Source of the DNA: Flavobacteriales bacterium UBA6051
GTDB taxonomy: Bacteria; Bacteroidota; Bacteroidia; Flavobacteriales_D; Crocinitomicaceae
DNA length: 64,000 bases
Assembly (NCBI GenBank): GCA_002427735.1
Contig: DIYP01000015.1
Span: 62,001 to 126,000 of the forward strand
Direction: 5' to 3'
In this document: piece after piece, positions 19,066 to 26,838 of the stretch
Layout: each line of letters opens with the position of its first letter
How positions within the stretch are numbered: position 1 is the first letter of the stretch
Notes under the pieces: generated by a model
Databases searched by the model: none
What the model was told of the DNA's origin: nothing
Seen by the model: only the letters and a program-made list of their open reading frames with translations
Translations under genes and position numbers: made by a program

Positions 19066-19446
19066 CTATTCGTTTCGAGGAATTACATTTACCTTGAACC
19101 GAAGCTTATGCATCTCCTTTTTTGTATTTGTCAACAGGTAAATGGTGCGATCCTGAAAGTAATATTTCCCCTCTGTATCAAAAGTTACCTTGAGGTCGAA
19201 GGACTCTCCAGGCGCAATTGCAGTATCTGGTAAATCAGCTTTGGTACATGAGCAGACCACCTTGTAATCCTTGATTTCCAATGGGGCTTCTCCCGTGTTG
19301 GTCAACACATAAACATGCTCCAGTTTTGTTCCCTCATAGGTCTTGGGGAACTTATGTACAGCCTTATCTATACTAAGATCCGCCGTTTGGCCGAAGCCAA
19401 AGGCGGAACTCAATGCTATAATTATGATCGCGAAATATAGCTTCAT
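19066..19446 (-). CDS. DUF1573 secreted protein (middle, divergent)
   Basis: A 126-residue protein with a signal peptide (1-19, AFGFGQ) and one DUF1573 domain (VHKFPKTYEGTKLEHVYVLTNTG, APLEIKDYKVVCSCTKADLPDTAIAPGE). The motif reads VCSCTK rather than SCGCT, and it lacks the Pro-rich tail of its neighbours, so it is the divergent member. It starts 15 bases after the upstream DUF1573 gene, on the same transcript. Confidence 0.82.
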   Translation of the reverse strand: MKLYFAIIIIALSSAFGFGQTADLSIDKAVHKFPKTYEGTKLEHVYVLTNTGEAPLEIKDYKVVCSCTKADLPDTAIAPGESFDLKVTFDTEGKYYFQDRTIYLLTNTKKEMHKLRFKVNVIPRNE

Positions 19447-19461
19447 TAATATGTTTAATGA

Positions 19462-19914
19462 TTACTTATTTGCTGGCGCTCCAGTGCTAACCGGCGCTCC
19501 TGATTGAGGCTTTGGACTAACTGTACCCTTAATTCGGATAACCTTAGTCGGTGAGTTCGCTGCATTAGAAGTAATTGTTACACTCTTGTTAATTGCTCCT
19601 GGACGCTTAGTATCATACTTTACAGTAATCTTTCCTTCGTCACCTGGCTGAATTGGCTCTTTTGGCCATGAAGGAACTGTACATCCACAAGATCCTTTTG
19701 CATTAGAAATGATTAGCGGAGCAGTACCGTTGTTTTTGAACGTGAAAGTACACTGACCATTCCCACCGTATTCAACAGTTCCGTAATCGTGTGTTTCCTT
19801 TTCGAACTCAATCGTTGCACCATCCTTAACTGCTGCTTCCTCCTGCGCCATTGCTGTGTTTGCACCGAAAGCAAGAACGAACATCATCATGATAGAAAAT
19901 AAACCCTTTTTCAT
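19462..19914 (-). CDS. DUF1573 secreted protein (first of three)
   Basis: Start chosen at 19914 (150 residues) because MKKGLFSIMMMFVLAFGANTAMAQ is a complete signal peptide; an in-frame extension to 19977 adds 21 unlikely residues. One DUF1573 domain follows (THDYGTVEYGGNGQ, APLIISNAKGSCGCTVPSWPKEPIQPG, ITVKYDTKRPGAINKSV) and a low-complexity tail. It is highly similar to the product at 18492-18941. It heads the three-gene DUF1573 group, with a candidate promoter just upstream. Confidence 0.87.
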   Translation of the reverse strand: MKKGLFSIMMMFVLAFGANTAMAQEEAAVKDGATIEFEKETHDYGTVEYGGNGQCTFTFKNNGTAPLIISNAKGSCGCTVPSWPKEPIQPGDEGKITVKYDTKRPGAINKSVTITSNAANSPTKVIRIKGTVSPKPQSGAPVSTGAPANK

Positions 19915-19946
19915 ATTGTAATTTTTAAGTTTCTTAAATACACTAC

Positions 19947-19974
19947 CAAATATAATGCAAGAATTCGACTCAAA
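19947..19974 (-). promoter_or_regulatory. Candidate promoter of the DUF1573 cluster
   Basis: On the minus strand TTTG (19974-19971) is followed after 16 bases by TATATTTG (19954-19947), matching the Bacteroidota -33/-7 pattern with spacing one base short of the usual range. The leader to the ATG at 19914 is about 27 bases. Confidence 0.5.
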
Positions 19975-20040
19975 CACTTTTTTAACACATCATTAACGAT
20001 TGTTTTTTTGCTATGAAATCTCCAAAAGAATAACGCACAA

Positions 20041-20565
20041 TTAGTTATTCTGCATGATAATCTGCTCAATGGAAAGGTGCAGATTTTCAAGTCGTGATTC
20101 GATTCCTTCTCGCTTATCTTTAGGCAACTCAGGATACTCACTTAATAACATTTCATAATAGTATCGAACCTTTGACGTATCCCTTGGTTGTAAATAAATG
20201 TCGTACGTACTCGCCTGACTTTCAAGAATCATAGCACGGTTCACATAGTTGGGATATTTATCGAGTAATGTATCTGCATAGCGCGCAGAAGTTTCATAAT
20301 CCATTCTTCCTGAATACATCATATGGAGCTTATCCAAACATTCGGGAGCGTGTTCATTTTCAGGATACATCTGATAGAACGACTTCAGCAGTTCTTCGAG
20401 TAAATTCGTCTTCTCCTCCGGAACAATTTCTCCAGGTTGCAGATTCTCGCTCAATTCTGTAATATCTGCTTCCATTTTCTTTATTTCATCATACGCAGAG
20501 GAAGCACCTCCTGAACAGCTGTACAGCGCAAAAGTCAAGCAAATAAACCCAATAAAAAGTCTCAT
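20041..20565 (-). CDS. Lipoprotein with TPR-like helices
   Basis: A 174-residue lipoprotein from ATG 20565: signal sequence with lipobox (LYSCSGG, Cys near residue 17), then helical repeats with a TPR rhythm (NLLEELLKSFYQMYPENEHAPECLDKLHMMY, RYADTLLDKYPNY). It resembles BamD/YfiO-like tetratricopeptide lipoproteins but is shorter, so no BamD call is made. The start codon shares one base with the stop of def (TGATG), implying translational coupling. A TTG one codon upstream is an alternative start. Confidence 0.65.
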   Translation of the reverse strand: MRLFIGFICLTFALYSCSGGASSAYDEIKKMEADITELSENLQPGEIVPEEKTNLLEELLKSFYQMYPENEHAPECLDKLHMMYSGRMDYETSARYADTLLDKYPNYVNRAMILESQASTYDIYLQPRDTSKVRYYYEMLLSEYPELPKDKREGIESRLENLHLSIEQIIMQNN

Positions 20566-21164
20566 CAACGCTGCTTTTTTCGAAGTGGAAACTTCATTTT
20601 GTAATCTGCCTTCACATCACCTTTAGAAACGTTCTGCAATTTTTTATTCAGCAGTCGTTTTTTTAGCGGTGAGAGATGATCGGTAAACAACACTCCATCC
20701 AAGTGATCATATTCATGTTGAATAATACGAGCAGAGTATCCATCATATTCCTCTTCCTTCAACTCCCAGTTTTCGTCGTAATAAGAAATCACGATTTTCT
20801 CTTTTCTGAACACCTCCTCGCGAATAGTAGGAATTGACAAGCATCCTTCTCTAAATCCCCACTTCTCGCCTGACTCCTCCTCAATAATTGGGTTTATGAA
20901 TACTTTCTTAAAGCCTTCCATTCCTTTTGAACGAGGATCAGGATTCCCGTCCTCATCTTCATCTTCAGCAAATGAACTTCCATCTACGACAAAAATTCGA
21001 ATGGATTTACCAATTTGCGGAGCCGCCAGTCCAACACCAGATGCAGCATACATAGTCTCATACATATTCTCAATCAACTCTTTCAGATCTGGATAATCCT
21101 GATCAATTTCCTCTCCTTCTTTTTTGAGAACCGGATCGCCATATGCAACAATAGGAAGTATCAT
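20565..21164 (-). CDS. def: Peptide deformylase
   Basis: A 199-residue iron/zinc enzyme that removes the formyl group from nascent proteins. All three motifs are present: GVGLAAPQIG (43-52), EGCLSIP with metal-ligand Cys108, and QHEYDHLDG with ligands His150 and His154 and catalytic Glu151. An unusual acidic stretch, EDEDEDGNPDPRS (about 67-79), lies between motifs 1 and 2. It is the middle gene of ruvX-def-lipoprotein. Confidence 0.96.
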   Translation of the reverse strand: MILPIVAYGDPVLKKEGEEIDQDYPDLKELIENMYETMYAASGVGLAAPQIGKSIRIFVVDGSSFAEDEDEDGNPDPRSKGMEGFKKVFINPIIEEESGEKWGFREGCLSIPTIREEVFRKEKIVISYYDENWELKEEEYDGYSARIIQHEYDHLDGVLFTDHLSPLKKRLLNKKLQNVSKGDVKADYKMKFPLRKKQR

Positions 21165-21184
21165 ATTTTCATCAATTTATACGG

Positions 21185-21192
21185 CAAAATTA
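21185..21192 (-). promoter_or_regulatory. Possible -7 element before def
   Basis: TAATTTTG on the minus strand, about 20 bases before the def ATG. No TTG at -33 spacing; weak evidence. Confidence 0.25.
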
Positions 21193-21246
21193 ACGCTTTC
21201 CAACAAAACCTCCGCGTAAGACAGATCAAATGTGATCATCACATAT

Positions 21247-21660
21247 TTATCTGACTTCATCTAAATATGATTGCAAAATAAGTGTGGCACTCACCTTATC
21301 AACCAGTCCTTTTTGTTTTTTCTGCTTTCTCGTCGCGCCCGCTGCATGCATCGCCTGAGAGGCCATTTTAGATGTAAACCGTTCATCGATTAACTCAACT
21401 TTTAACTGTGGGATTTTTTGCTCTATTGCATCCTTTAGTAAAAGTACATTTTGAGTAATATGGGTATCTTCATCATTTAAGCGTTTCGGTAATCCAATAA
21501 CAACGGTGGTAACGTTTTCCTGTGAAACTAAAACTTCCAAACGCTTCATCAAATCCTTTGAATTGACAGTCTCAAGACCGAAGGCAAAAATATTTGCGTC
21601 ATCGGTAATTGCCAGCCCTGTTCGTTTCAAACCAAAATCAACTCCCAAAATCTTTCCCAT
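21247..21660 (-). CDS. ruvX: Putative pre-16S rRNA nuclease / Holliday junction resolvase-like YqgF (RuvX)
   Basis: A 137-residue RNase H-like protein. The family motifs are LGVDFGLKRTGLAITD at the N-terminus (first catalytic Asp), VVIGLPKRLNDE and DERFTSKMA (catalytic Glu), plus the final Asp in LVDKVSATLILQSYLD. E. coli YqgF matures the 5' end of 16S rRNA; a resolvase role was proposed earlier. Length is typical. Upstream of def with an 82-base gap that contains a possible -7 element, so it may be transcribed alone or with def. Confidence 0.92.
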   Translation of the reverse strand: MGKILGVDFGLKRTGLAITDDANIFAFGLETVNSKDLMKRLEVLVSQENVTTVVIGLPKRLNDEDTHITQNVLLLKDAIEQKIPQLKVELIDERFTSKMASQAMHAAGATRKQKKQKGLVDKVSATLILQSYLDEVR

Positions 21661-21664
21661 GAAG

Positions 21665-21672
21665 CAAAGTTA
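21665..21672 (-). promoter_or_regulatory. Possible -7 element immediately upstream of ruvX
   Basis: TAACTTTG on the minus strand ends four bases before the ruvX ATG, a spacing that implies a leaderless or nearly leaderless mRNA. No -33 partner seen. Confidence 0.35.
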
Positions 21673-21777
21673 ACCATGATTTCTTTTTGAAGTTCTTAAA
21701 CGTGGTGCGTAATTTTTTCAATTCACTGTGCATTCAATCGTTTTTTAACAGGCATGCGTATATTTCGTACCGATCAT

Positions 21778-21785
21778 TACTTTTG
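21778..21785 (+). promoter_or_regulatory. Putative -7 element for dapD
   Basis: TACTTTTG fits TAnnTTTG and ends 20 bases before the dapD ATG at 21806. No clear TTG -33 box. Confidence 0.4.
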
Positions 21786-21805
21786 CCGAAACAAACAAGA
21801 AACAG

Positions 21806-22615
21806 ATGAGATCAATTATAGAAGCTGCATGGGACAATCGTGAACTTTTACAGAAGCCGGAAACTATTGAAGCTATTGAACATGTGATTGAAGATATCGA
21901 CAAGGGTATTTTGCGTGTTGCTGAGCCACTTGATGACGGTACCTGGCAAGTCAATGAGTGGGTTAAAAAAGCTGTCGTTATGTATTTCCCCATTCGAAAA
22001 ATGGAAACAATTGAGGTAGGACCTTTCGAGTTCCATGACAAAATGAAACTTAAAACAAACTATGAGGAGTTGGGCGTGCGCGTTGTACCTCATGCAGTGG
22101 CGAGATATGGAGCTTTTGTTGCCCCAGGTGTCATCATGATGCCTTCATATGTTAACATTGGAGCCTATGTTGATTCAGGGACGATGGTAGATACTTGGGC
22201 GACAGTTGGATCATGTGCTCAAATTGGAAAAAATGTCCATTTAAGTGGTGGAGTTGGAATTGGCGGAGTATTAGAACCACTTCAAGCAGCTCCAGTGATC
22301 ATTGAGGACAATGCGTTTATCGGATCACGCTGCATTGTTGTAGAAGGTGTTCGCGTTGGTAAGGAAGCTGTTCTTGGTGCAAATGTAGTACTTACGAAAT
22401 CCACTAAAATCATTGATGTAACTGGCGATGAACCGTCTGAAATAAGAGGATATGTTCCTGAGCGAAGCGTCGTAATTCCTGGATCATACACTAAGTCGTT
22501 CCCGGCTGGAGACTTCCAGGTACCATGCGCATTGATCATTGGTAAGCGTAAAGCTTCTACCGACCTAAAGACTTCACTGAATGATGCATTGAGGGAACAT
22601 AATGTTGCCGTTTAA
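21806..22615 (+). CDS. dapD: 2,3,4,5-tetrahydropyridine-2,6-dicarboxylate N-succinyltransferase
   Basis: A 269-residue DapD, which transfers succinyl from succinyl-CoA to tetrahydrodipicolinate in the lysine/meso-diaminopimelate pathway. The N-terminal helical domain (about 1-95) is followed by a left-handed beta-helix of hexapeptide repeats (GVIMMPSYVNIGAYVDSGTMVDTWATVGSCAQIG, VHLSGGVGIGGVLEP), then IEDNAFIGSRCIVVEGVRVG and a C-terminal extension. Length is normal. Single-gene unit ending in a strong terminator shared with the convergent T9SS cargo gene. Confidence 0.95.
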   Translation: MRSIIEAAWDNRELLQKPETIEAIEHVIEDIDKGILRVAEPLDDGTWQVNEWVKKAVVMYFPIRKMETIEVGPFEFHDKMKLKTNYEELGVRVVPHAVARYGAFVAPGVIMMPSYVNIGAYVDSGTMVDTWATVGSCAQIGKNVHLSGGVGIGGVLEPLQAAPVIIEDNAFIGSRCIVVEGVRVGKEAVLGANVVLTKSTKIIDVTGDEPSEIRGYVPERSVVIPGSYTKSFPAGDFQVPCALIIGKRKASTDLKTSLNDALREHNVAV

Positions 22616-22633
22616 GATCTTTAACTAAATAGT

Positions 22634-22661
22634 AAAAAGGGCGTCTCCAGACGCCCTTTTT
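22634..22661. terminator. Strong bidirectional terminator (part of composite element copy A)
   Basis: AAAAAGGGCGTCT pairs perfectly with AGACGCCCTTTTT around a two-base apex, between dapD (+) and the T9SS cargo ending at 22742 (-). A near-identical hairpin occurs at 26695-26722. Confidence 0.9.
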
Positions 22662-22776
22662 CTTTGGTTAAAGACTTATTAAAAGGTTTTTTAAACGACT
22701 AACTTACCTAACCGATCATTTACTTTAAACTACTTCTATGATCATTCTACGACTAACCTTTCACTTTTAACCAAAG
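22634..22776. repeat. Composite hairpin element, copy A
   Basis: A terminator hairpin is followed by nested inverted repeats: outer arms CTTTGGTTAAA (22662-22672)/TTTAACCAAAG (22766-22776) and inner arms GATCAT (22714-22719)/ATGATC (22738-22743). The right third lies in the 3' end of the coding sequence at 22742-24334, and the stop codon falls at the inner arm. The whole layout is repeated, in the same order and with nearly the same length, at 26695-26838 where there is no gene. The shared core includes CCTAACCGATCATTT and CTACGAC. Confidence 0.7.
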
Positions 22777-24334
22777 TTCCATCTGACCAGACTTGTACTA
22801 TGTATGTGCCAGCCTGATAATTCAATACATTCAACGCCACTTTTGAGGAGATTGATTTGCTTTCATACATCACCTCCCCGAGCAAATTCTCAATACGCAC
22901 GAATTCAATTTCTTTGTCTTTAGATTCTATCACAACTAAACTATTAGTGGGATTTGGATATACATTTATGGATTCGAATGAATTCATATTGACTGCAAGT
23001 ACGGGGGAATAAGCAGGACTTCCATCAAAATCTACTTGTCTCAAACGATAATAATTCACCTTATTCATCGTAGGGTTAACATCAAGAAACTCATAGGTAG
23101 TTGAAACTATACTTGTCCCTAAACCATCTACTGATCCGATGCTCTCGAAAGAAATACCATCCAGGCTTCTTTCTACTTCGAAATAATCGTTATTGGTTTC
23201 GGTTGCGGTTATCCACTCAAGAGAAACATTGCGGTAAATACGCTCTCCTGCAAATTGAACCATCTCAACTGGAAGTGGTGTACAACTGACGATAGCAGTT
23301 CCTCCAAACTCTAAAGGTACTGCGGTTTGAACAGAACTATAATTTGAAAAACAAATAATATAAACCTCTCCAGCCACAACTGGAAGCGAAGGCTCGAAGT
23401 TAAAAGAATCCCCTCCTGATGGAACAACATCTGCCAAACCTGTTCCTCCAAAGGGAGCTCCGTTCCAGTTACAACGAACGGGAGCAACCGTATGAGACAA
23501 GATCTCTGTACAGCCTGCAGTTGCCGGATACATAATCCAATCATAAAAACCACCTTGCGTGCCGTTACCACCAAATGTAAATTCAAGGTTCCCGGTGCCA
23601 CTAATATTTACGCGCATCCATGTACTATTTGACTCGTCGATTTGAAGACAACCAGAGTTAGGTGTTCCCCATGGGTTAAACGTCGAAAAACCATCATAAA
23701 AAGGATTACCTACGCTTCCGGTTGGAGGAATCTCATTCGTGTTAGAACCAGCGCCATTGGGATCTATAGCAAAAGCCAAATTAGTGCACACATTAACTCC
23801 TATTGCGCAATCTGATGCAACAATAGGAGCCGGAATACTCGGAGCACTAACACATATTTGCGATGCAGCTGATAAGTTCCCCGAACTCATACCACAAACA
23901 TAATAGGTTCCAGTAGGTAAAAACATACTGATCGTTTCATCAACACCTCCACCTCCTGCATTTGCGCAAGCTACCTCAGTTTCGCCAGTCATTAGACAAG
24001 GATCACTATATTGATAGAGACCTAAACGAATATTCCTGCCATTACTAGCCGTCCAGGTAATGGTATAGGTATCAGCAATAGCAACGGTAAATGTTCCCCA
24101 GACATGGTTAGACCCAAGATTAACACCACATGAACTTGTAGTGGGAGCAGTTCCAAAACATTGATTGGTTTGAAATGTCTCTGAAGCCCCCGCGCAAGAA
24201 GTCGCCACACCAAGAGGTTCAGGGATACAAGGATCTGTTCCCGTGAAATTCGTTTGACACGGAGCTTGCCCAAAGCAAAAACTCCATGTCAACGAGAAAG
24301 TAAAAAGGATAATAGTAGGTTTAAGCACAGCCAT
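22742..24334 (-). CDS. Secreted protein with shared Cys-rich domain and type A T9SS sorting domain
   Basis: A 530-residue protein: signal peptide (1-22, SFCFGQ), a first domain (about 25-165, with NHVWGTFTV and TYTITWTASNGRNIRLGLY, resembling jelly-roll/pre-peptidase C-terminal domains), then a domain at about 170-350 (DCAIGVNVC, DPNGAG, NSGCL, NSTWMRVNI, YDWIMY, CNWNG, ICFSNYSS) homologous to the N-terminus of 2826-5951. After that comes a linker (LPVEMVQF...ATETNNDYFEVERSLDG) common before type A sorting domains, and finally the sorting domain (VYPNPTNS...AGTYIVQVWSDGTLVKSERLVVE). Co-transcribed with the small secreted gene 11 bases upstream. Confidence 0.85.
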   Translation of the reverse strand: MAVLKPTIILFTFSLTWSFCFGQAPCQTNFTGTDPCIPEPLGVATSCAGASETFQTNQCFGTAPTTSSCGVNLGSNHVWGTFTVAIADTYTITWTASNGRNIRLGLYQYSDPCLMTGETEVACANAGGGGVDETISMFLPTGTYYVCGMSSGNLSAASQICVSAPSIPAPIVASDCAIGVNVCTNLAFAIDPNGAGSNTNEIPPTGSVGNPFYDGFSTFNPWGTPNSGCLQIDESNSTWMRVNISGTGNLEFTFGGNGTQGGFYDWIMYPATAGCTEILSHTVAPVRCNWNGAPFGGTGLADVVPSGGDSFNFEPSLPVVAGEVYIICFSNYSSVQTAVPLEFGGTAIVSCTPLPVEMVQFAGERIYRNVSLEWITATETNNDYFEVERSLDGISFESIGSVDGLGTSIVSTTYEFLDVNPTMNKVNYYRLRQVDFDGSPAYSPVLAVNMNSFESINVYPNPTNSLVVIESKDKEIEFVRIENLLGEVMYESKSISSKVALNVLNYQAGTYIVQVWSDGTLVKSERLVVE

Positions 24335-24345
24335 GGTTGATAATT

Positions 24346-24714
24346 TTATTGTTTTACCGACGTTTCTTCTTTTTCACTGCCATTGCAAATTTCTCTTGAC
24401 ATTTGTTTCATTGGAATACCGTAAATATGCTCCCCCGAAACCAAGCACTTGGGATAATACCCAAGCTCTTCTATCCAATTCAAAAAATCATTCTTTGTGA
24501 TCTCATTCCCATCAAAAATTGCCAAATAAACTCCGGTGAAATGGTCCATTCTTGATATCTGGACACCAGTTTTTGTTCTTATATACGTGTCAATTTCAGA
24601 AGCTGAGTTATAGTTATGTACATCTTCTACAAAGACTCTAACATAGCTTTGTTGTCCATAAGATGCGAATGAAAGCAAAGTAAATAATAGAAGTTTTAGA
24701 GCCGTCTTTTTCAT
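24346..24714 (-). CDS. Small secreted protein, first gene of the two-gene secreted cassette (copy 2)
   Basis: Start set at 24714 (122 residues) because it opens the signal peptide MKKTALKLLLFTLLSFASYG. The mature part (VRVFVEDVHNYNSASEIDTY, GVQISRMDHFTGVYLAIFDG, NDFLNWIEELGYYPKC) reads like a beta-alpha-beta-beta-alpha-beta HMA/ferredoxin-like fold without a metal-binding CxxC. It is homologous to 2458-2820 and, like it, directly precedes a large T9SS cargo gene (11-base gap). An in-frame start at 24726 is possible. Function unknown. Confidence 0.65.
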   Translation of the reverse strand: MKKTALKLLLFTLLSFASYGQQSYVRVFVEDVHNYNSASEIDTYIRTKTGVQISRMDHFTGVYLAIFDGNEITKNDFLNWIEELGYYPKCLVSGEHIYGIPMKQMSREICNGSEKEETSVKQ

Positions 24715-25021
24715 TGAACTAATCATTTCAGTATCCCGACAAAATTCGTTCGGTTTATCAAAAATTCATAATCAAAGTTGAATCCTAAATGAAGTGTTCA
24801 ATTAGGATCATTTTGTTAAATTTTATCAACCATAAAAAAGCACAAGCCCTCTAAAGAGCTAGTTAACAATGCATTACACTCTATCAATTAGTCTTTAAAT
24901 TATTTTATTAAAAATGAAACGTTCAAGTGTTTTATCAGGGCTTTAAATACACTTATCGATCAGATGATTACATTATTAGAATCGGTAATTTTGCTTCGCA
25001 AACATTTCTGACCGCTAAACC
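24715..25021. other. Divergent intergenic region
   Basis: About 300 AT-rich bases between divergent genes. It contains an isolated hairpin ATCCTAA (24782-24788)/TTAGGAT (24802-24808) with a 13-base loop and no T-run, of unknown role, and a -7-like TAATTTTG at 24986-24993 for the plus-strand gene. No gene is supported. Confidence 0.5.
24986..24993 (+). promoter_or_regulatory. Putative -7 element for the 25022 gene
   Basis: TAATTTTG fits TAnnTTTG and ends 28 bases before the ATG at 25022; no convincing -33 partner. Confidence 0.35.
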
Positions 25022-26557
25022 ATGAAGACTACAGAACAGGTCTTTTATTTGATCAAATCACTATCGAAAGCTGAAAAGCGCAGCTTTAAACTTTTCATTA
25101 ACAATTATTCCAAGGGAGATAAGAACAACTACGCACTGCTATTCGATGCCATTGATAAAATGGAAGTTTATGATCACGGCTTGTTAGTTAAGAAATTAGC
25201 AGACAAACTCAACATAAGAACTATCTCAACTCTGAAGGTTCAATTGAACGAACTAATCCTGAAGTCTTTAAGAATGCAAGCTGCAAATAATAGTGATCGA
25301 TTAAAACTATGGCAAAACATCGACTTCATTGACATATTGTTTGAAAAGGGGCTTTATCGCCAGGCGAGAAAGTTGCTCGATAAGGCCACCACAGCGGCAT
25401 GGAAGTCCCAGAATTATCTTGCCCTTGACCGCCTTTCAGTTCTTGAGTTCAACATTGCACTAAAAGAGTCTAACAAAGAAGATTTGGATCATTATATCAA
25501 CTTTACATATCCCAAGGTTTCTGAGGTAAGGAAGAAGAATGAAATAGGAGCAGCTTTCGAATATATTACTATTCAGATGAGATTATTCCTCCTTGAAAGC
25601 ACCAGTCTTGGAGGAAAGCAATCAAAAGAACGACTAAATACTATTGTTTCCCATACCCTACTGCAATCTGAACCAAATGAGCTGCCTCTTAACTGCCAGA
25701 TGGATTACCACATTATTTGGGGACATTATCACTATGCGTTTGACCATCCTAATGAAGTTTACTATCATAGAAAACGTGCTCTTGATATTGCTGAAGAACT
25801 TGGTATGACTTATCGCATCTGGCTTACTCATGCTCGTTTTCTACTAATAGGACTTTCCACTTTCAGGCTATTTAAAGAGCTTGAAAAAGAAAAAAGGCAC
25901 ATCTTAAACTATATCGATAATATTCCTAAACATATTCAGGAAGCAAGTTTTGCGGATGAAGTAGAAAATACTCTTAATAACATTCAAATCAACAGTGATT
26001 TAGATCAAGGAAACTTCTCGGCAATCCTTGATTACCTTGAAAGACTGGAATCAAAGTACTCCGACGAAACAATTCTCATTGATAACAATCTTAGAATGGC
26101 TTTCTACTTCAATTTTGCTTACGCCTATTTCGCCAATGGTCAGTATAAGAAAGCTTTAAGGTGGTTAAACAGAATTTTAAACACGCAAGAAATGCGCGCA
26201 TTGCGAGAAGATCTGCATACCTATTTGCGCATTATGCAAATCTGTATTCACTATGCGCTTGGGAACTATGAACTCATTAGATCACTTGTCAAATCGACTA
26301 CCAGGTATCTAAAGAAGCAGAACAGAGACATTGACTTACTCATCAACTTTCTGCGGTTTGCCAATCTTCATTTTATCCAACCGTATTCTTCAGAAAAATC
26401 AAACTTCTTTGATGCTATCGTCGAACAACTTGAAGAAAACGCTCTCAATCAAGAAGGGAAAATCGCAATGGAATATATTGATCTCATCAGCTGGCTGAAA
26501 GCATACTATACAAATGATTCTATGGAAAACGTTTACAAACTACGACACGAGTTCTGA
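25022..26557 (+). CDS. Large helical-repeat protein of unknown function
   Basis: A 511-residue cytosolic protein with no signal peptide or membrane segment. It is almost entirely helical. The opening MKTTEQVFYLIKSLSKAEKRSFKLFINNY and the KLLDKA, YFNFAYAYFANGQYKKALRWLNRIL and YALGNYELIRSLVKSTTRYL stretches have TPR-like spacing, particularly in the C-terminal half (about 340-480). I do not recognise a named family beyond TPR-like proteins of this phylum. Possible roles include scaffolding or regulation, but nothing in the neighbourhood decides it. Stands alone on the plus strand, followed by a 660-base gene-free stretch. Confidence 0.6.
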   Translation: MKTTEQVFYLIKSLSKAEKRSFKLFINNYSKGDKNNYALLFDAIDKMEVYDHGLLVKKLADKLNIRTISTLKVQLNELILKSLRMQAANNSDRLKLWQNIDFIDILFEKGLYRQARKLLDKATTAAWKSQNYLALDRLSVLEFNIALKESNKEDLDHYINFTYPKVSEVRKKNEIGAAFEYITIQMRLFLLESTSLGGKQSKERLNTIVSHTLLQSEPNELPLNCQMDYHIIWGHYHYAFDHPNEVYYHRKRALDIAEELGMTYRIWLTHARFLLIGLSTFRLFKELEKEKRHILNYIDNIPKHIQEASFADEVENTLNNIQINSDLDQGNFSAILDYLERLESKYSDETILIDNNLRMAFYFNFAYAYFANGQYKKALRWLNRILNTQEMRALREDLHTYLRIMQICIHYALGNYELIRSLVKSTTRYLKKQNRDIDLLINFLRFANLHFIQPYSSEKSNFFDAIVEQLEENALNQEGKIAMEYIDLISWLKAYYTNDSMENVYKLRHEF

Positions 26558-26694
26558 CAATTCTAAATTCAAGTCAGCTTTTATCACGTTTACCCTTTTG
26601 ATTACAATATTCTTTGTTTTTGAAACTGCCTAAATTTCACTAGAAGAACTCAAACAATAACAGCCTTGCATTCTTAACATTGCTCAGAGAAATT

Positions 26695-26722
26695 AAAACG
26701 GGCGTCTACAGACGCCCGTTTT
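26695..26722. terminator. Strong terminator hairpin (part of composite element copy B)
   Basis: AAAACGGGCGTCT pairs perfectly with AGACGCCCGTTTT around a two-base apex; 138 bases after the stop at 26557. Compared with 22634-22661, one A-T stem pair is replaced by C-G on both arms. Confidence 0.8.
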
Positions 26723-26838
26723 CTTTGGTGATACACCGAATAACTATGAAAGTTAAGATGGTTTGTTGTTAACCTAACCGATCATTTGACTACTACTTAC
26801 TATGATCTTTCTACGACACACCTTCTACTTCACCAAAG
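26695..26838. repeat. Composite hairpin element, copy B
   Basis: Same order and size as copy A at 22634-22776: terminator hairpin, then outer arms CTTTGGTGA (26723-26731)/TCACCAAAG (26830-26838) and inner arms GATCAT (26780-26785)/ATGATC (26802-26807), with the shared blocks AACCTAACCGATCATTT and CTACGAC. The outer stem differs from copy A by a compensated T-A to G-C change. No reading frame is open here. Confidence 0.7.

Noticed and set aside
21769..21785. ACCGATCATTACTTT before dapD, similar to the core of the composite hairpin element
   Set aside because: Only about 15 bases match and the stems and terminator hairpin are missing; it may be chance.
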